From VXYL01 sp965116345 (lineage in GTDB: Bacteria; Pseudomonadota; Gammaproteobacteria; Pseudomonadales; Azotimanducaceae): DNA of 64,000 nucleotides. Location: the NCBI GenBank assembly GCA_965116345.1, contig OZ220680.1, positions 2,976,001 to 3,040,000 of the forward strand, read 5' to 3'. A program made the translations under genes and the position numbers. Of the stretch, positions 53,974 to 63,071 are shown in pieces (positions within the stretch are counted from its first letter, which is position 1; each line of letters starts with the position of its first letter). Below the pieces are notes generated by a model that saw only the letters and a program-made list of their open reading frames with translations, did no database searches and was not told where the DNA came from.

Positions 53974-54662
53974 TCAAGCCTTGTAGTACGCCGACATCAG
54001 TTTCGCGTAGGCGGCCACCAGGGCTTCGAGGCCCAGGCCGATCGCCTGCTCGGGCGGCCAAAACAGGTTCGCTTCCTCGAAGGCCAGCTTCTGCAGCAGG
54101 CTCGCGGCGCGGTGCCAGGCGGCGACCACGCCGACGCTGTGCGTGCCGGTGCCGCCGGGCTGGGCGATCTGCTCTGAGGTGTGATCGCGCCCGCGTAGTT
54201 CGGAATGGCACGCCGGGCGCGGGCGCTGCCGCTGGCGTCCTGGGCTTCGAACCGGATGGTGCCGCCGTCTTCCGCCGCCAGTTCCAACACCTGGCCCGGA
54301 TGTAGTTCGGCGATGTGCCCCTCGGTGGCGATTCCCGCGTTGGCTTCCGGCAACCGAAACCGGCCGCCGGGGCGGAATTCCCACTCGACACCGAACAACC
54401 ACTGCCGGGCCTTGCCCGTATCCGCCAGAAAGGACCAGGCGTCATCGGTTGCGCACGGAACGCGACGGATGAACTGCGCAGCGCGGTGGTCCAGCATCGA
54501 GGCCGCGCCGTGACAGAAGGCGCGCATGGCGTCGTCGTCCGGGAGCTTGAACCGGCGCGCGATCTGATCCGGGGTCTCGTAGTGCTTGCGCTGCGCGTCG
54601 AACCAGTTGAGGTTGGTGATCGCGCCGTTGAGCGGCACGACGTGTGCATCGTCTGCGACCAT
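53974..54662 (-). pseudogene. SRPBCC-domain protein gene with a frameshift
   Basis: The first part, from ATG 54662, reads VPLNGAITNLNWFDAQRKHYE and the SRPBCC/AHSA1-like strands WLFGVEWEFRPGGRFRLPE to AIPNYAGAIT. The family pattern continues only in the next minus frame: SEQIAQPGGTGTHSVGVVAAWHRAASLL to AYAKLMSAYYKA with stop at 53974. The switch lies between about 54165 and 54200. Either a true 1-nt indel has inactivated the gene or there is a sequencing error. No obvious slippery heptamer. It follows the SbcC-like gene on the same strand, 136 nt away. Confidence 0.65.
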
Positions 54663-54798
54663 GATTGATGCCGTTGGTTGGGTCGCCGCCGTGAATACCA
54701 GCAAATGCACGAGGCGCGCAAGCAGGGGATACAGGTGGTGTTCGGGCGAACGACAGGTACGTCGGCGTGTAGCCTTTTCGATGACTACGCCACGTCCC

Positions 54799-57700
54799 TC
54801 AATCCGTGCGGGTGATACGTTGCTCGAGGTCCACCGTGTGGCACGCGCCCGCCATCGTGTAGTCGTCCGGGTGGCAGGTCAGCACGATGATCTGGATGTC
54901 CGCCGAGGCTGTCCCGAGCAGGTCGCGCATCCAGGTCAAGCGGCCTCGGTCGGATTGGGTGAGCTGGTCGTCAAGGATCACGAACGAGTTCAGGGCTTCG
55001 GCGATGGACAGTCGCAGTAGCAGGGCGATCTGCTCCCGCGTACCTGCGGACAGCGCCGCGAAGTCACGCTCGTCGCCGCCGAGTTCGATGCCCCCGGGAT
55101 TGAGCTGCGCGTCGATGGCCACGTCGCCGTAGCGGTTGCCGGTGAGCGCCGCCATGCGTTGGCTTACGGGTTTGACGAGCGCGCGGCCGAGGTGGGCCGT
55201 TTCCTCTTCCTCGGCCTCCTTGAGCACCTCCTTGAGCAACTGCCAACCGCCGTAGTCGAGTTCCAGCTCGCGTTCGCGGGAGTCCAGCGTGGCCACTTCC
55301 TCTTCGACCTGTATGGCCTGCTCTTCCAGGTATTGGCCGCCGACCTGCTCCAGCGCGCCCTCGGCCTTGTCCAGTTCGGAACGCAATGCGTCCGCCCGGC
55401 GCTCGGCCATGGTGGCGGCATCCGCCAAGTCGTCGATGTCCGCCTCGCGGGCTTCGTCGGGAAGCGGCGCCAACTCATCGACCGTTCGTTGCGCCTCGTC
55501 CTGCGCCGCCTCGGCCCGGTCCCGATCTTCGTTCTCGGCGGCTTCCTGAAGCGGCTTGGACTCGCCTTCCAAGCCCCTTAGTCGGTCACGTGCCTCTTGC
55601 AGGGTCCGTTCGGCATCGGCCAGTTTCGCCCGGGCCGCCTTGCATTGATCTTCGAGTTTGGCCAACGCCGCGCGGGCGTTCGTTGCCTCGTCGGTGGCCT
55701 CCTGCCGAATGGCCTGCAAGGCGGTTTTGACCTGCGCCATCGAATCTGCTGTGGCCTCGGCTTTGCTCTTGGCGTCGGCAAGTCCACGCGGCCAGTCGGC
55801 GGAATCGGACTCCCCGCCGATTCGTGTCCGCAAAGGCTTGAGTTCTGCATTCTTCACGGCGACTTGGCCTTCGTCCCGGGTCTCCGCGTTCCGCCATTGG
55901 TCGCGCCGTTGTGTCGTCTGCCGGATCTCCTCGTCTAGTTCCTCGATGCGCGCCGCGACGGCGGACTCGGTCGTCGTTTCGACCTCGGCCTTCCGATTGT
56001 CGATGCACGCGGCGAGGGACTCGTCTTCCTGGAGGAACGCCGTGACGGCTGACGCCCGTTCCTCGGTTTCGGCGTCGGCTTCGACGACCTGTCGCTCGAG
56101 CGAATCCATACCCTCCGTGCGCACCCTCGCTTCGCTTGCCTGGGTCTCCAGCGCGGCGGCGTCGGCGAGCAGGTGGTCTACGCGTTGCCGGAGTTCCGCC
56201 AGATCCTCGACCGACTTGCCGCCGGTGCGCGCGAAGGTGCGTTCAGAGGCCTGCGTCCATCGTGCTTCGGCATCCTCGGCCTCGCGAATCAGCGCCCGCC
56301 CGCCGCCGCGAACGTGGATGCTGCCGACCTCGGGGATCGTCAGGCGCAGTTCGCGTTCGGCTTCGAATTCGGCGGTCTCGCCGGCAGCGAGCGCTCGACC
56401 CCGGGCTTCGCCATCCGTCTGCACATCCGCGTCGTGGGCATCGGCGAGGGCGACTTCCACGACGATGCCGACCGAGAGCTTCTCCTTGGCGATTCGGCGG
56501 TCCGTTTGCAGCGTACGCAGGCGTTCGATGTCCGCCTCCTCGGGTGCATCGAACCTCGAAGCCTCGGCGCGGAGCTCCTCGGCGCGTTTCTCGAGCTTCT
56601 CCGCCTCGGCGACGTGTCCGCGCGCTTCGGCGAGTGCGGTTTGTCGCCGTCCGGCTTCGGTTTGAGCGGCCAGATAGCGGATCACGCACCGGCTGAACTC
56701 GAGATCCTGCCGTTGGTCCCGTTGCCGGGCGATGGCAGCGTCCGCCTCACCAAGCCGGTTGCGTGTCCTTGCGAGTTCCGCGTCGAGCGTAGAGATTTGG
56801 TCGTTCAGCGCGATGGCGCTCGTGAGCGCGTCGACGAGGTCGCGGTAGCGGTCCTGGTCCGCGGCCAGCTTCAGCCGCCTGGTTTCGAGTTCCTGCTCGC
56901 GCAGACGCCGGCCCTGTTCGGCGCTGCCGCTTTCGAGTTCGTGCACGCGCGCCTCGGCCTCATCACGCCGGATGTCGAGGTCGCTCCGTACCGAGTCGCG
57001 CTCGCCGCGTTCCTCTTCGAGGCAGCGCACTTCCTCGGTCGCCCTCGCGATGGCGTTGTCGTTGTCGCTTACGCGGTCGAATACCGCCGCCACCCGTTTC
57101 AGTTCGTCCTCGGCTTCGCGAAGAGCCCCGGCGGCCCGTTCGTGGTCGCGACGCAGGGCGAGCAGCTTGCCGGTCCCCTCGGCTTCGTCGCGAGCGTTGG
57201 CTAACGCCTCGTCAATGCGCGAGATGTTCTCTTGCGCCTGATGGCTTTTGTCCAGCTGCGCGTCCACCGCTTTTTTCCGCCTCGCGGCGTTGTCGCGGTC
57301 CTCGCGCAGTTGCGTCCAGGGCGACACGCGCCCGGTTTTCCTACGGCCGGTGGCGGTGAACGCTTCGTCCACCTTCTCCTGCACGGCGTTCAGCACGTGC
57401 TTGAATCGCGGGTCCTCGGCAAGTGCCTGCAGCGCTTCGGTGAGGCGTTGCTTGCCGGAGTCGTCGGCATCGTCGGCGAGACTGGCATCGAGAATCGCTG
57501 TCACCTCCTCCTGCCGCCCGAGCAGCGCGGTCGTGATCAGCGACGAGGGCATGCCGCGCCTGCCGCGGCGTCCGCCCGGGGCTTCGATGCCCCAGCGCAG
57601 CAGGGCTTGCAGGGCGCCGTCCACCTCCCGGCCTCTGCTGTCCTGCGCGAAGTCCCGGCCGTCGCGCGAGAAGTCGAGGTAGGCGTGCGCACCGCTGCCC

Positions 57701-57966
57701 CCGAAGCGCTTGCGGATCCGCCAGTTGCGTCCGGGCTCCTGCTCGAACGTCAGCGTCACTTCCGGCAGCGCGTCGGTGTGCCAGTCGCTTAAGGGTTCGG
57801 CGGCCGAGGATTGCGATTGCAGCAGCAGCGCGGCCCGAATGGCGGCAGCCAAGGTGGACTTGCCCAGTTCGTTGGGTCCGTGCAGGACGTTGAGGCCGGG
57901 TTCGAGGTCCACGGTGGCGCCGGCGATGCCGGCGCAGTGGGTCACTTCCAGGCGGCGGATCCACAT
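54799..57966 (-). CDS. SbcC/YhaN-like AAA ATPase (SMC-type)
   Basis: 1055 residues. N-terminal ATPase half with Walker A GPNELGKST (residues 30-38). About 200-900 is long charged coiled coil, with a break near 690-720 where hinge or zinc-hook motifs lie in relatives; no CxxC zinc hook is visible. C-terminal half: signature ALSAGTREQIALLLRL and Walker B SFVILDDQLTQSD. This is the SMC/Rad50/SbcC/YhaN group, which works with an Mre11/SbcD-type nuclease; that partner is encoded 4 nt upstream. Function: processing of DNA ends or hairpins, or defence. Not a classical SbcC because of size and absent zinc hook. Confidence 0.88.
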   Translation of the reverse strand: MWIRRLEVTHCAGIAGATVDLEPGLNVLHGPNELGKSTLAAAIRAALLLQSQSSAAEPLSDWHTDALPEVTLTFEQEPGRNWRIRKRFGGSGAHAYLDFSRDGRDFAQDSRGREVDGALQALLRWGIEAPGGRRGRRGMPSSLITTALLGRQEEVTAILDASLADDADDSGKQRLTEALQALAEDPRFKHVLNAVQEKVDEAFTATGRRKTGRVSPWTQLREDRDNAARRKKAVDAQLDKSHQAQENISRIDEALANARDEAEGTGKLLALRRDHERAAGALREAEDELKRVAAVFDRVSDNDNAIARATEEVRCLEEERGERDSVRSDLDIRRDEAEARVHELESGSAEQGRRLREQELETRRLKLAADQDRYRDLVDALTSAIALNDQISTLDAELARTRNRLGEADAAIARQRDQRQDLEFSRCVIRYLAAQTEAGRRQTALAEARGHVAEAEKLEKRAEELRAEASRFDAPEEADIERLRTLQTDRRIAKEKLSVGIVVEVALADAHDADVQTDGEARGRALAAGETAEFEAERELRLTIPEVGSIHVRGGGRALIREAEDAEARWTQASERTFARTGGKSVEDLAELRQRVDHLLADAAALETQASEARVRTEGMDSLERQVVEADAETEERASAVTAFLQEDESLAACIDNRKAEVETTTESAVAARIEELDEEIRQTTQRRDQWRNAETRDEGQVAVKNAELKPLRTRIGGESDSADWPRGLADAKSKAEATADSMAQVKTALQAIRQEATDEATNARAALAKLEDQCKAARAKLADAERTLQEARDRLRGLEGESKPLQEAAENEDRDRAEAAQDEAQRTVDELAPLPDEAREADIDDLADAATMAERRADALRSELDKAEGALEQVGGQYLEEQAIQVEEEVATLDSRERELELDYGGWQLLKEVLKEAEEEETAHLGRALVKPVSQRMAALTGNRYGDVAIDAQLNPGGIELGGDERDFAALSAGTREQIALLLRLSIAEALNSFVILDDQLTQSDRGRLTWMRDLLGTASADIQIIVLTCHPDDYTMAGACHTVDLEQRITRTD

Positions 57967-57970
57967 GACG

Positions 57971-59131
57971 TCAATCGGCCAGCTTGCGCGACAGCCGATA
58001 GAGATGGTGCAGCGCCCGACCGGCCACCTCGGGCTCGGTCGAGGCGCGAAGCCGCAGTCGCTCCGCGGTCACCCGCAGTACTTCCGGTAGCGAGTCGTCG
58101 AGTTCGACCTCCGCATCCGCCGCTAGGCGAAAGCGCTCCCGGCGGACGTCGAGCACGCCGACCCGGGGCGTTGTCGCTTCTGAGCCCCCGAGTTCGTCGA
58201 GGATGCGCTCCGCCTCGTCGTACTCGGCCATCGGCAAGGCCATGTCGAGCGTCAGACGCATCACGGTGTGCTGCAGATCCGGCTCGGCGCGCAGCGCCTT
58301 GAGTTCCACGAGCGAATGGCATCGAGCTTCCCGCCACGTCCAGGTGCCGACCTGCTCGGACTCCACCCGGGCCCGGCGACGACGGTCGAGGGGGAAGAAG
58401 ACCAAGGCGACCTTGCCGGTGTCGCGCTCGCCGAAGTTGGTGGCCTCGGGCGCGCCGGGGTATACGGTGGGCGCGTGCGCGTTCGGCTCCACCTCTCGGA
58501 ACGCGTGGGTATCACCGATGGCGAGATAGTCGAGCCCCCGTGCTTCGGCACTGCCCCTGACGATGGGGAAGTTCATTTGGTGGCCGTCTATGTCGAAGGT
58601 CTGGCCGTGGATCAGGCCGATCCGGATGCGTTCGTCGCCGGGTTCCCGCGGCGGCAGTTTCTCCACCAGGTTGCTCTGCCCCGCGTGGGAGGTGCAGGGA
58701 TTGGCCAACACCACGGCGTTGTCGCCGATCGGCAGTTGCCAGCCTGGGCGGTCCACCACGTTCACGAAATCCGGTAGGCCCGCACGGAATGGGTGGTTGG
58801 GGTCATATACCGACGTCCGCGTGAACGGGTCGTGGTTTCCCGGCAGCAGCACCACGGGCCGCTGCCAATCGCGTCGGGCGAACTCCGCGAGTGCGCCGCG
58901 CCACCACTCCTCCGGTGGCGACGGCTGATCGAACAGGTCGCCGGCGCAGAGCACGGCGTCCACGTTGCGGCTCGCCGCCACGTTCAGTATTCGGCCGAGC
59001 ACCTCGAGGCGGGCGCGGGTGAGGAGCACTTCCTGGTCCCGCCCGAAGGCCGGGAATCGGCGCCCGAGATGCCAGTCGGCGGTATGCAACAGCTTCAGCG
59101 CCACGTCGCTGTCGCCGGGATTGTGTTCCAT
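57971..59131 (-). CDS. SbcD/Mre11/YhaO-like metallophosphoesterase nuclease
   Basis: 386 residues from ATG 59131, chosen because GGGAGG lies just upstream; an in-frame ATG at 59143 is less likely. All calcineurin-type motifs are present: HTADWHLGR (D-x-H), CAGDLFDQ, LPGNHDPF, LIHGQT and AIGDTHAF. The C-terminal 130 residues probably cap and bind the ATPase. It ends 4 nt before the ATPase start and follows the SNF2-like helicase by 88 nt, so all three are probably one transcription unit. Confidence 0.9.
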   Translation of the reverse strand: MEHNPGDSDVALKLLHTADWHLGRRFPAFGRDQEVLLTRARLEVLGRILNVAASRNVDAVLCAGDLFDQPSPPEEWWRGALAEFARRDWQRPVVLLPGNHDPFTRTSVYDPNHPFRAGLPDFVNVVDRPGWQLPIGDNAVVLANPCTSHAGQSNLVEKLPPREPGDERIRIGLIHGQTFDIDGHQMNFPIVRGSAEARGLDYLAIGDTHAFREVEPNAHAPTVYPGAPEATNFGERDTGKVALVFFPLDRRRRARVESEQVGTWTWREARCHSLVELKALRAEPDLQHTVMRLTLDMALPMAEYDEAERILDELGGSEATTPRVGVLDVRRERFRLAADAEVELDDSLPEVLRVTAERLRLRASTEPEVAGRALHHLYRLSRKLAD

Positions 59132-59219
59132 CCCGCCTCCCATGCGATTGCTTTATCGGTCTCCCGGTCGGCAGCGACACCGCGGAGCGGTCGCGTTTCG
59201 CACAAGTCGAGCCAGCCGC

Positions 59220-62180
59220 TCATGCGATCACGAACTCCACCGTCAGCAACCGCTCTGACCGCGGTGCATGATAGCGGCGTTCGTAGGCGCGCACCTTGGC
59301 GCGTTCGTAGGCGCCGTCGTCCTGTTTAGCCAAGGCGTCGAGCTCGGCTTCGAGCCGGTCGATGCTGCGTTCGGTCTCGCGTACCCGGTTGTCGGCCTTG
59401 GCGCGCTGCTCGGCGCCGTTCGCCCGGCTCCGGGCGCGTTCGGCGTTCTTCAACCGCGTGGTTTGCCGCTCGCGGCTGCGGCGCAGCACCAGGGCGCGGT
59501 CGGCGAGATACCGGTCGAGCTGCGCCATGGCGGTCTCGAAGTTGGCCTGCTCGGTGTCCGCCACACGGCCTTGCTCGAAGAACAACTCCTCGTCGACGAC
59601 TTCGTCGAGATGGGCTTCGGTCACGGCCAGGGGCGTGTCGAATGGCGGGATGTCCGTGCAGGGCTGTCGAAGCAGTTCCAACGCCGCCTCGGCGGGACGC
59701 AGCAACCCGGCGTCTTCGAACACCGCGGTGGCGCGCAGGCGATCTTCGCGCTCGAAACCGCGGTACGCCAGCCGGGTCAGCGCCAGGCGACCGCGGCTCG
59801 CGCGGTGCCGATGCAGCGCCTGCGGCGCGGCGGCACCGAGTTCGAAGCGCACGCGGTAGCCGCCGCCGTTGGTGCGCGCCTCGGTCACGGCGGCCTGGAC
59901 CAGCGGGTGGGCGAGATGCAGCGAGTCCACGTCGTCGAGACTGCGGGATGCCCCCAGCGCGATGGACGCGCCGCCCTGAAACGGCGCGGGCAGGGCCTGA
60001 TGGGCGCCGATGTGGAGCATTCGGCGTGCGTCGCGCTCGCCTTCGCCCCAGGGAATGTGCGCCCCTTCAAGAAAACCGGTGACGACCCGTTCGAGGTCGG
60101 CGTCCAAGGTGGCGAGCGCCTTGGGCATGTCGCACTCGATGCGTTGGAAGACATCCCTCACCGCGTCGTCGATGCCGGATTCGATCAAGCCCACCGTGCG
60201 GCGACGCACGCGTTCGAGTTCCTCGCGGCGGTGCTCCATGTTGTCGCGCAGCCGGCGCAGTTCTTCTTCGACCTCGTGCACGGAGCGCGCGCGGTCCCAG
60301 ATGCGCCGTAGTTGATTCTCGAAATCGGTGCCCAGCGCAGATGCGAGCTCTTCCGAGGCGTCGGATCGAGGTGTCTGCAACACGACGTCGGACGCGTCGA
60401 AGACCTTGCCGAAGAGGTCGAGCTTGGTGCTGAGGATCTCGAAGGTCAGGCGCTGCGCCTCGTTGTCCGTCGCAAGGAAGTTGATCACCGTGACGTCGCG
60501 CTTCTGCCCGTAGCGGTGGCAGCGGCCGATGCGCTGCTCGATGCGCTGGGGGTTCCAGGGCAGGTCGTAGTTCACCACCGTGTCGCAGAACTGCAGATTG
60601 AGACCCTTGGCCCCGGCCTCGGAGGCGATCATCATCTTCGAGCGGGTCTCGAACTCGTGCACAAGCGCCAGACGCGCGGCGACGCCCGGGCTCGGTCGGC
60701 GATCAGGTGGGAGTGTGGCGCCCACTTCCTCGCGCCAGCGGGCGAGCGCTTGGGTGGCGCGGGGCGACTCGTTGGTGCCGCGGAACAGCGTGATGTCTTC
60801 GTCGCGCAGTTCGGTCTGACCGAGGAGAAGCTCTCGGAGGTAGTCCTGCGTGGTGAGCGACTCCGTGAAGATCACCATCCGGTGCCGATCTTGTGGCCTG
60901 TCGAGCACGAGCCTGACGGCCTTGACGAGGCTTGCGGCCTTGCTGTCGTGGGGCAGCGCATGGGCGCGTGCGATGAAGTCCTCTACCAAGACGAGTTCCT
61001 CACGCACGGTTTCAGGGTCAGGATCGTCGTCGAAATCGGGCGCGTCGGGTGTCCCGTCGGGCGCCGGTTCGTGCTCCTCCTCAAGATCCTGGGCGTCGGC
61101 GCCCTCGTGGCCGACGTCATCGTCATCGCGCAACTCGCCGTCGAGCATGCCGCGCAATCGCCCGGCCACGCGTTCGAGACTCGCCGCGAGCGCCGCGGTG
61201 GACGACGCCATGCGACGGTGGAAGCCGAGCAGCAGCAACTGCCGGGAGCGCCCCTCGAAGGCGTGGAGCTGCGGCCGAAGCAGGTAGTCGGTGACGTCGT
61301 CGTAGAGCGCCCGTTCCGCCGCACTCATGGTGTACTCGAAGAGTTGCGCCCGCCGTCCGACGAACGGCTTGTCGAGAAACTCCTGCGCCTGTCGGCGCAG
61401 CGTGCGTTGCACCACGGTGTTGAGGCGCCGCTTTAGTTCTTCCGCCTGTTCCACGGCGACGGTGCGACCGTCCCGGGCGCAGAAGACCTTCTCGAAAGTC
61501 GGCTTGTCGCCGAGCAGCGTGCCGCTCGGGTCGACGTACTGCACGAGACCCCATAGTTCGTTAAGCGAGTTCTGGATCGGCGTGGCCGTCAGCAGCAGCA
61601 CCGGCGAGGCGCCGATGATCTCGCGCACCCGGTGGGCCGTCCGGGCATGGGGACTCTCCGGGTCGTAGAGCCCGTCCTTGTCGAAGCGCCTGTGGATGCC
61701 GGCGAACACCTCGTGCGCTTCGTCGATCAGGCACAGGTCGAACGGCGGCGCGTTGCGCAGCCGTTCGAAACCGCCGTCGCTTCCGGCCTGTTCGCGTCCG
61801 ACGAGGAACACGCCGGTGCCGGTGAGATCAACGGATGCCGAGGCGACCTCCACGGCTTCGATACCGAACAGCGTGAACAACTCGTTCTGCCATTGGCCAA
61901 GCAAAGGGCGCGGAAGCACAACGAGTACGCGCTCGGCACCCTCGGCGAGCAGCTGTGCGATGACCAGCCCGGCTTCGATGGTCTTGCCGAGACCCACTTC
62001 GTCGGCAAGGATGCAGCCGCCCTGCGGTATCCGCTTCAGGGCGAACATCACGGCGTCGATCTGGTGCGGATTCGGATCCACCCGCCCCCGGCGCTGCGAC
62101 GCCACTTGCCGCCAACGCTCGCCGGCGCGGCGCAGCCTGACGAGGTCTTCGGCGTAGTAGCGTCGGTGGATGGGATGCAT
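59220..62180 (-). CDS. SNF2/RapA-like helicase
   Basis: 986 residues from ATG 62180. Motor 1: PHQIDAVMFAL (Q-like), ILADEVGLGKTIEAG (Walker A), LCLIDEAHEVF (DEAH), LLLTATPIQNS. Motor 2: RMVIFTESLTTQDYL, IASEAGAKGLNLQFCD and IEQRIGRCHRYGQ. A DE-rich acidic insertion lies at about 335-385. The last 250 residues end in a coiled coil (SRERQTTRLKNAERARSRA) and a unique C-terminus. It is the group of RapA-type and DISARM-associated SNF2 helicases. The frame is open upstream to 62480, but that overlaps the divergent gene and is not family-like. Confidence 0.88.
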   Translation of the reverse strand: MHPIHRRYYAEDLVRLRRAGERWRQVASQRRGRVDPNPHQIDAVMFALKRIPQGGCILADEVGLGKTIEAGLVIAQLLAEGAERVLVVLPRPLLGQWQNELFTLFGIEAVEVASASVDLTGTGVFLVGREQAGSDGGFERLRNAPPFDLCLIDEAHEVFAGIHRRFDKDGLYDPESPHARTAHRVREIIGASPVLLLTATPIQNSLNELWGLVQYVDPSGTLLGDKPTFEKVFCARDGRTVAVEQAEELKRRLNTVVQRTLRRQAQEFLDKPFVGRRAQLFEYTMSAAERALYDDVTDYLLRPQLHAFEGRSRQLLLLGFHRRMASSTAALAASLERVAGRLRGMLDGELRDDDDVGHEGADAQDLEEEHEPAPDGTPDAPDFDDDPDPETVREELVLVEDFIARAHALPHDSKAASLVKAVRLVLDRPQDRHRMVIFTESLTTQDYLRELLLGQTELRDEDITLFRGTNESPRATQALARWREEVGATLPPDRRPSPGVAARLALVHEFETRSKMMIASEAGAKGLNLQFCDTVVNYDLPWNPQRIEQRIGRCHRYGQKRDVTVINFLATDNEAQRLTFEILSTKLDLFGKVFDASDVVLQTPRSDASEELASALGTDFENQLRRIWDRARSVHEVEEELRRLRDNMEHRREELERVRRRTVGLIESGIDDAVRDVFQRIECDMPKALATLDADLERVVTGFLEGAHIPWGEGERDARRMLHIGAHQALPAPFQGGASIALGASRSLDDVDSLHLAHPLVQAAVTEARTNGGGYRVRFELGAAAPQALHRHRASRGRLALTRLAYRGFEREDRLRATAVFEDAGLLRPAEAALELLRQPCTDIPPFDTPLAVTEAHLDEVVDEELFFEQGRVADTEQANFETAMAQLDRYLADRALVLRRSRERQTTRLKNAERARSRANGAEQRAKADNRVRETERSIDRLEAELDALAKQDDGAYERAKVRAYERRYHAPRSERLLTVEFVIA

Positions 62181-62340
62181 GGCGGAGGTAGGCACGACGA
62201 GATGCGCGACCGCAAGTATATCGGCGGTCGACCTTCGCGTGAGCGGAGCAAGGGTCGGCAACTTCACTCGGCTTGCGGACACGCTGTTTCGCGAGTGTGC
62301 TACGTTGGCTGATTCGGATGTCGCAATGTACGAGGAAGAA

Positions 62341-62979
62341 ATGCCATACGTGATTGATATGTCGACCTTGAAGAAGGAAGGGGAGTTCGGGTCGAAAGCG
62401 TGGGGCGAGGCCTGCGCAGCCGCGGCGGTCAAGATTCTCAAGGCCGCGGACCTGCCGGCGGATTTCGAGTGGGCGTTCACCGAGTGCTATACGCATCCTC
62501 CCGCCCGACTCATGCAGGGCGGGCGGGAAAAGGCCGGCTACTACATCATGGTGAAGGATGGCGAGGTCACCGGCGGCGATGGTGAACCGGAGGAGGCGCT
62601 GGCCATACGCGGTTTCCACATCCGCGCCCGATGGGCCGCCATCTGCAACCAGTCCGGGGCGTTCTACGGCCGCGAGGGCGGGCGGAAACGCGCCGAGGGG
62701 CAACGCGCGCTGCTGGCGGCGGTCGAGGAATACGTCGGTCGGAAAAACCCCTATGGGGAGAAGCAGCCGTCGGAGATGTACTGGCCCGACACCGTCAGCG
62801 GTCCGCTGATGGCCGGCTCCGAGGAAGGCAATGGACTGCACAACATAGCCGCCGCCATGCAGACCCAGTCACCGGAGTTCGTGGACTTGCCGGTCACGGA
62901 GATGCTCGTGCCGATCTTCGAGGACATGACCGAGGAGCAGAAGAAGGACTTCCTCAAACTCCTGGCCGTCGAGATGTAG
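62341..62979 (+). CDS. Unknown 212-residue protein divergent from the helicase triad
   Basis: 212 residues starting at ATG 62341 (GAGGA ribosome binding site, 4 nt); ATG 62326 in the same frame lacks one. Hydrophilic, globular, with W and Y rich stretches: KAWGEACAAAAVKILKAA, ADFEWAFTECYTHPPARL, IRGFHIRARWAAICNQSG, EEYVGRKNPYGEKQPSEMYW and a final helix TEEQKKDFLKLLAVEM. No transmembrane segment and no motif I recognise. It diverges from the SNF2-like helicase with 160 nt between starts, so shared regulation is possible. Confidence 0.6.
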   Translation: MPYVIDMSTLKKEGEFGSKAWGEACAAAAVKILKAADLPADFEWAFTECYTHPPARLMQGGREKAGYYIMVKDGEVTGGDGEPEEALAIRGFHIRARWAAICNQSGAFYGREGGRKRAEGQRALLAAVEEYVGRKNPYGEKQPSEMYWPDTVSGPLMAGSEEGNGLHNIAAAMQTQSPEFVDLPVTEMLVPIFEDMTEEQKKDFLKLLAVEM

Positions 62980-62981
62980 GC

Positions 62982-63071
62982 GTGGGGGCGACGCTTGTCG
63001 TCGCCCTTGGGCGTTCAACGCACCACGAGGGCGATCGCGCGCCCTGGCGGGGGCGATAGGGTCGCCCCTAC
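62982..63071. repeat. Dispersed inverted repeat, GTAGGGGCGAC family, second copy
   Basis: GTGGGGGCGACGCTTGTCG at 62982-63000 corresponds to GTAGGGGCGACCCTA on the opposite strand (63071-63057); the arms are imperfect. A degenerate CGCGCCC-TGGC-GGGGGCG hairpin sits inside (63038-63055). Same family as 32680-32744. The repeat contains the stop codon of the BCCT gene and lies 3 nt after the stop of the 212-residue gene. Confidence 0.55.
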
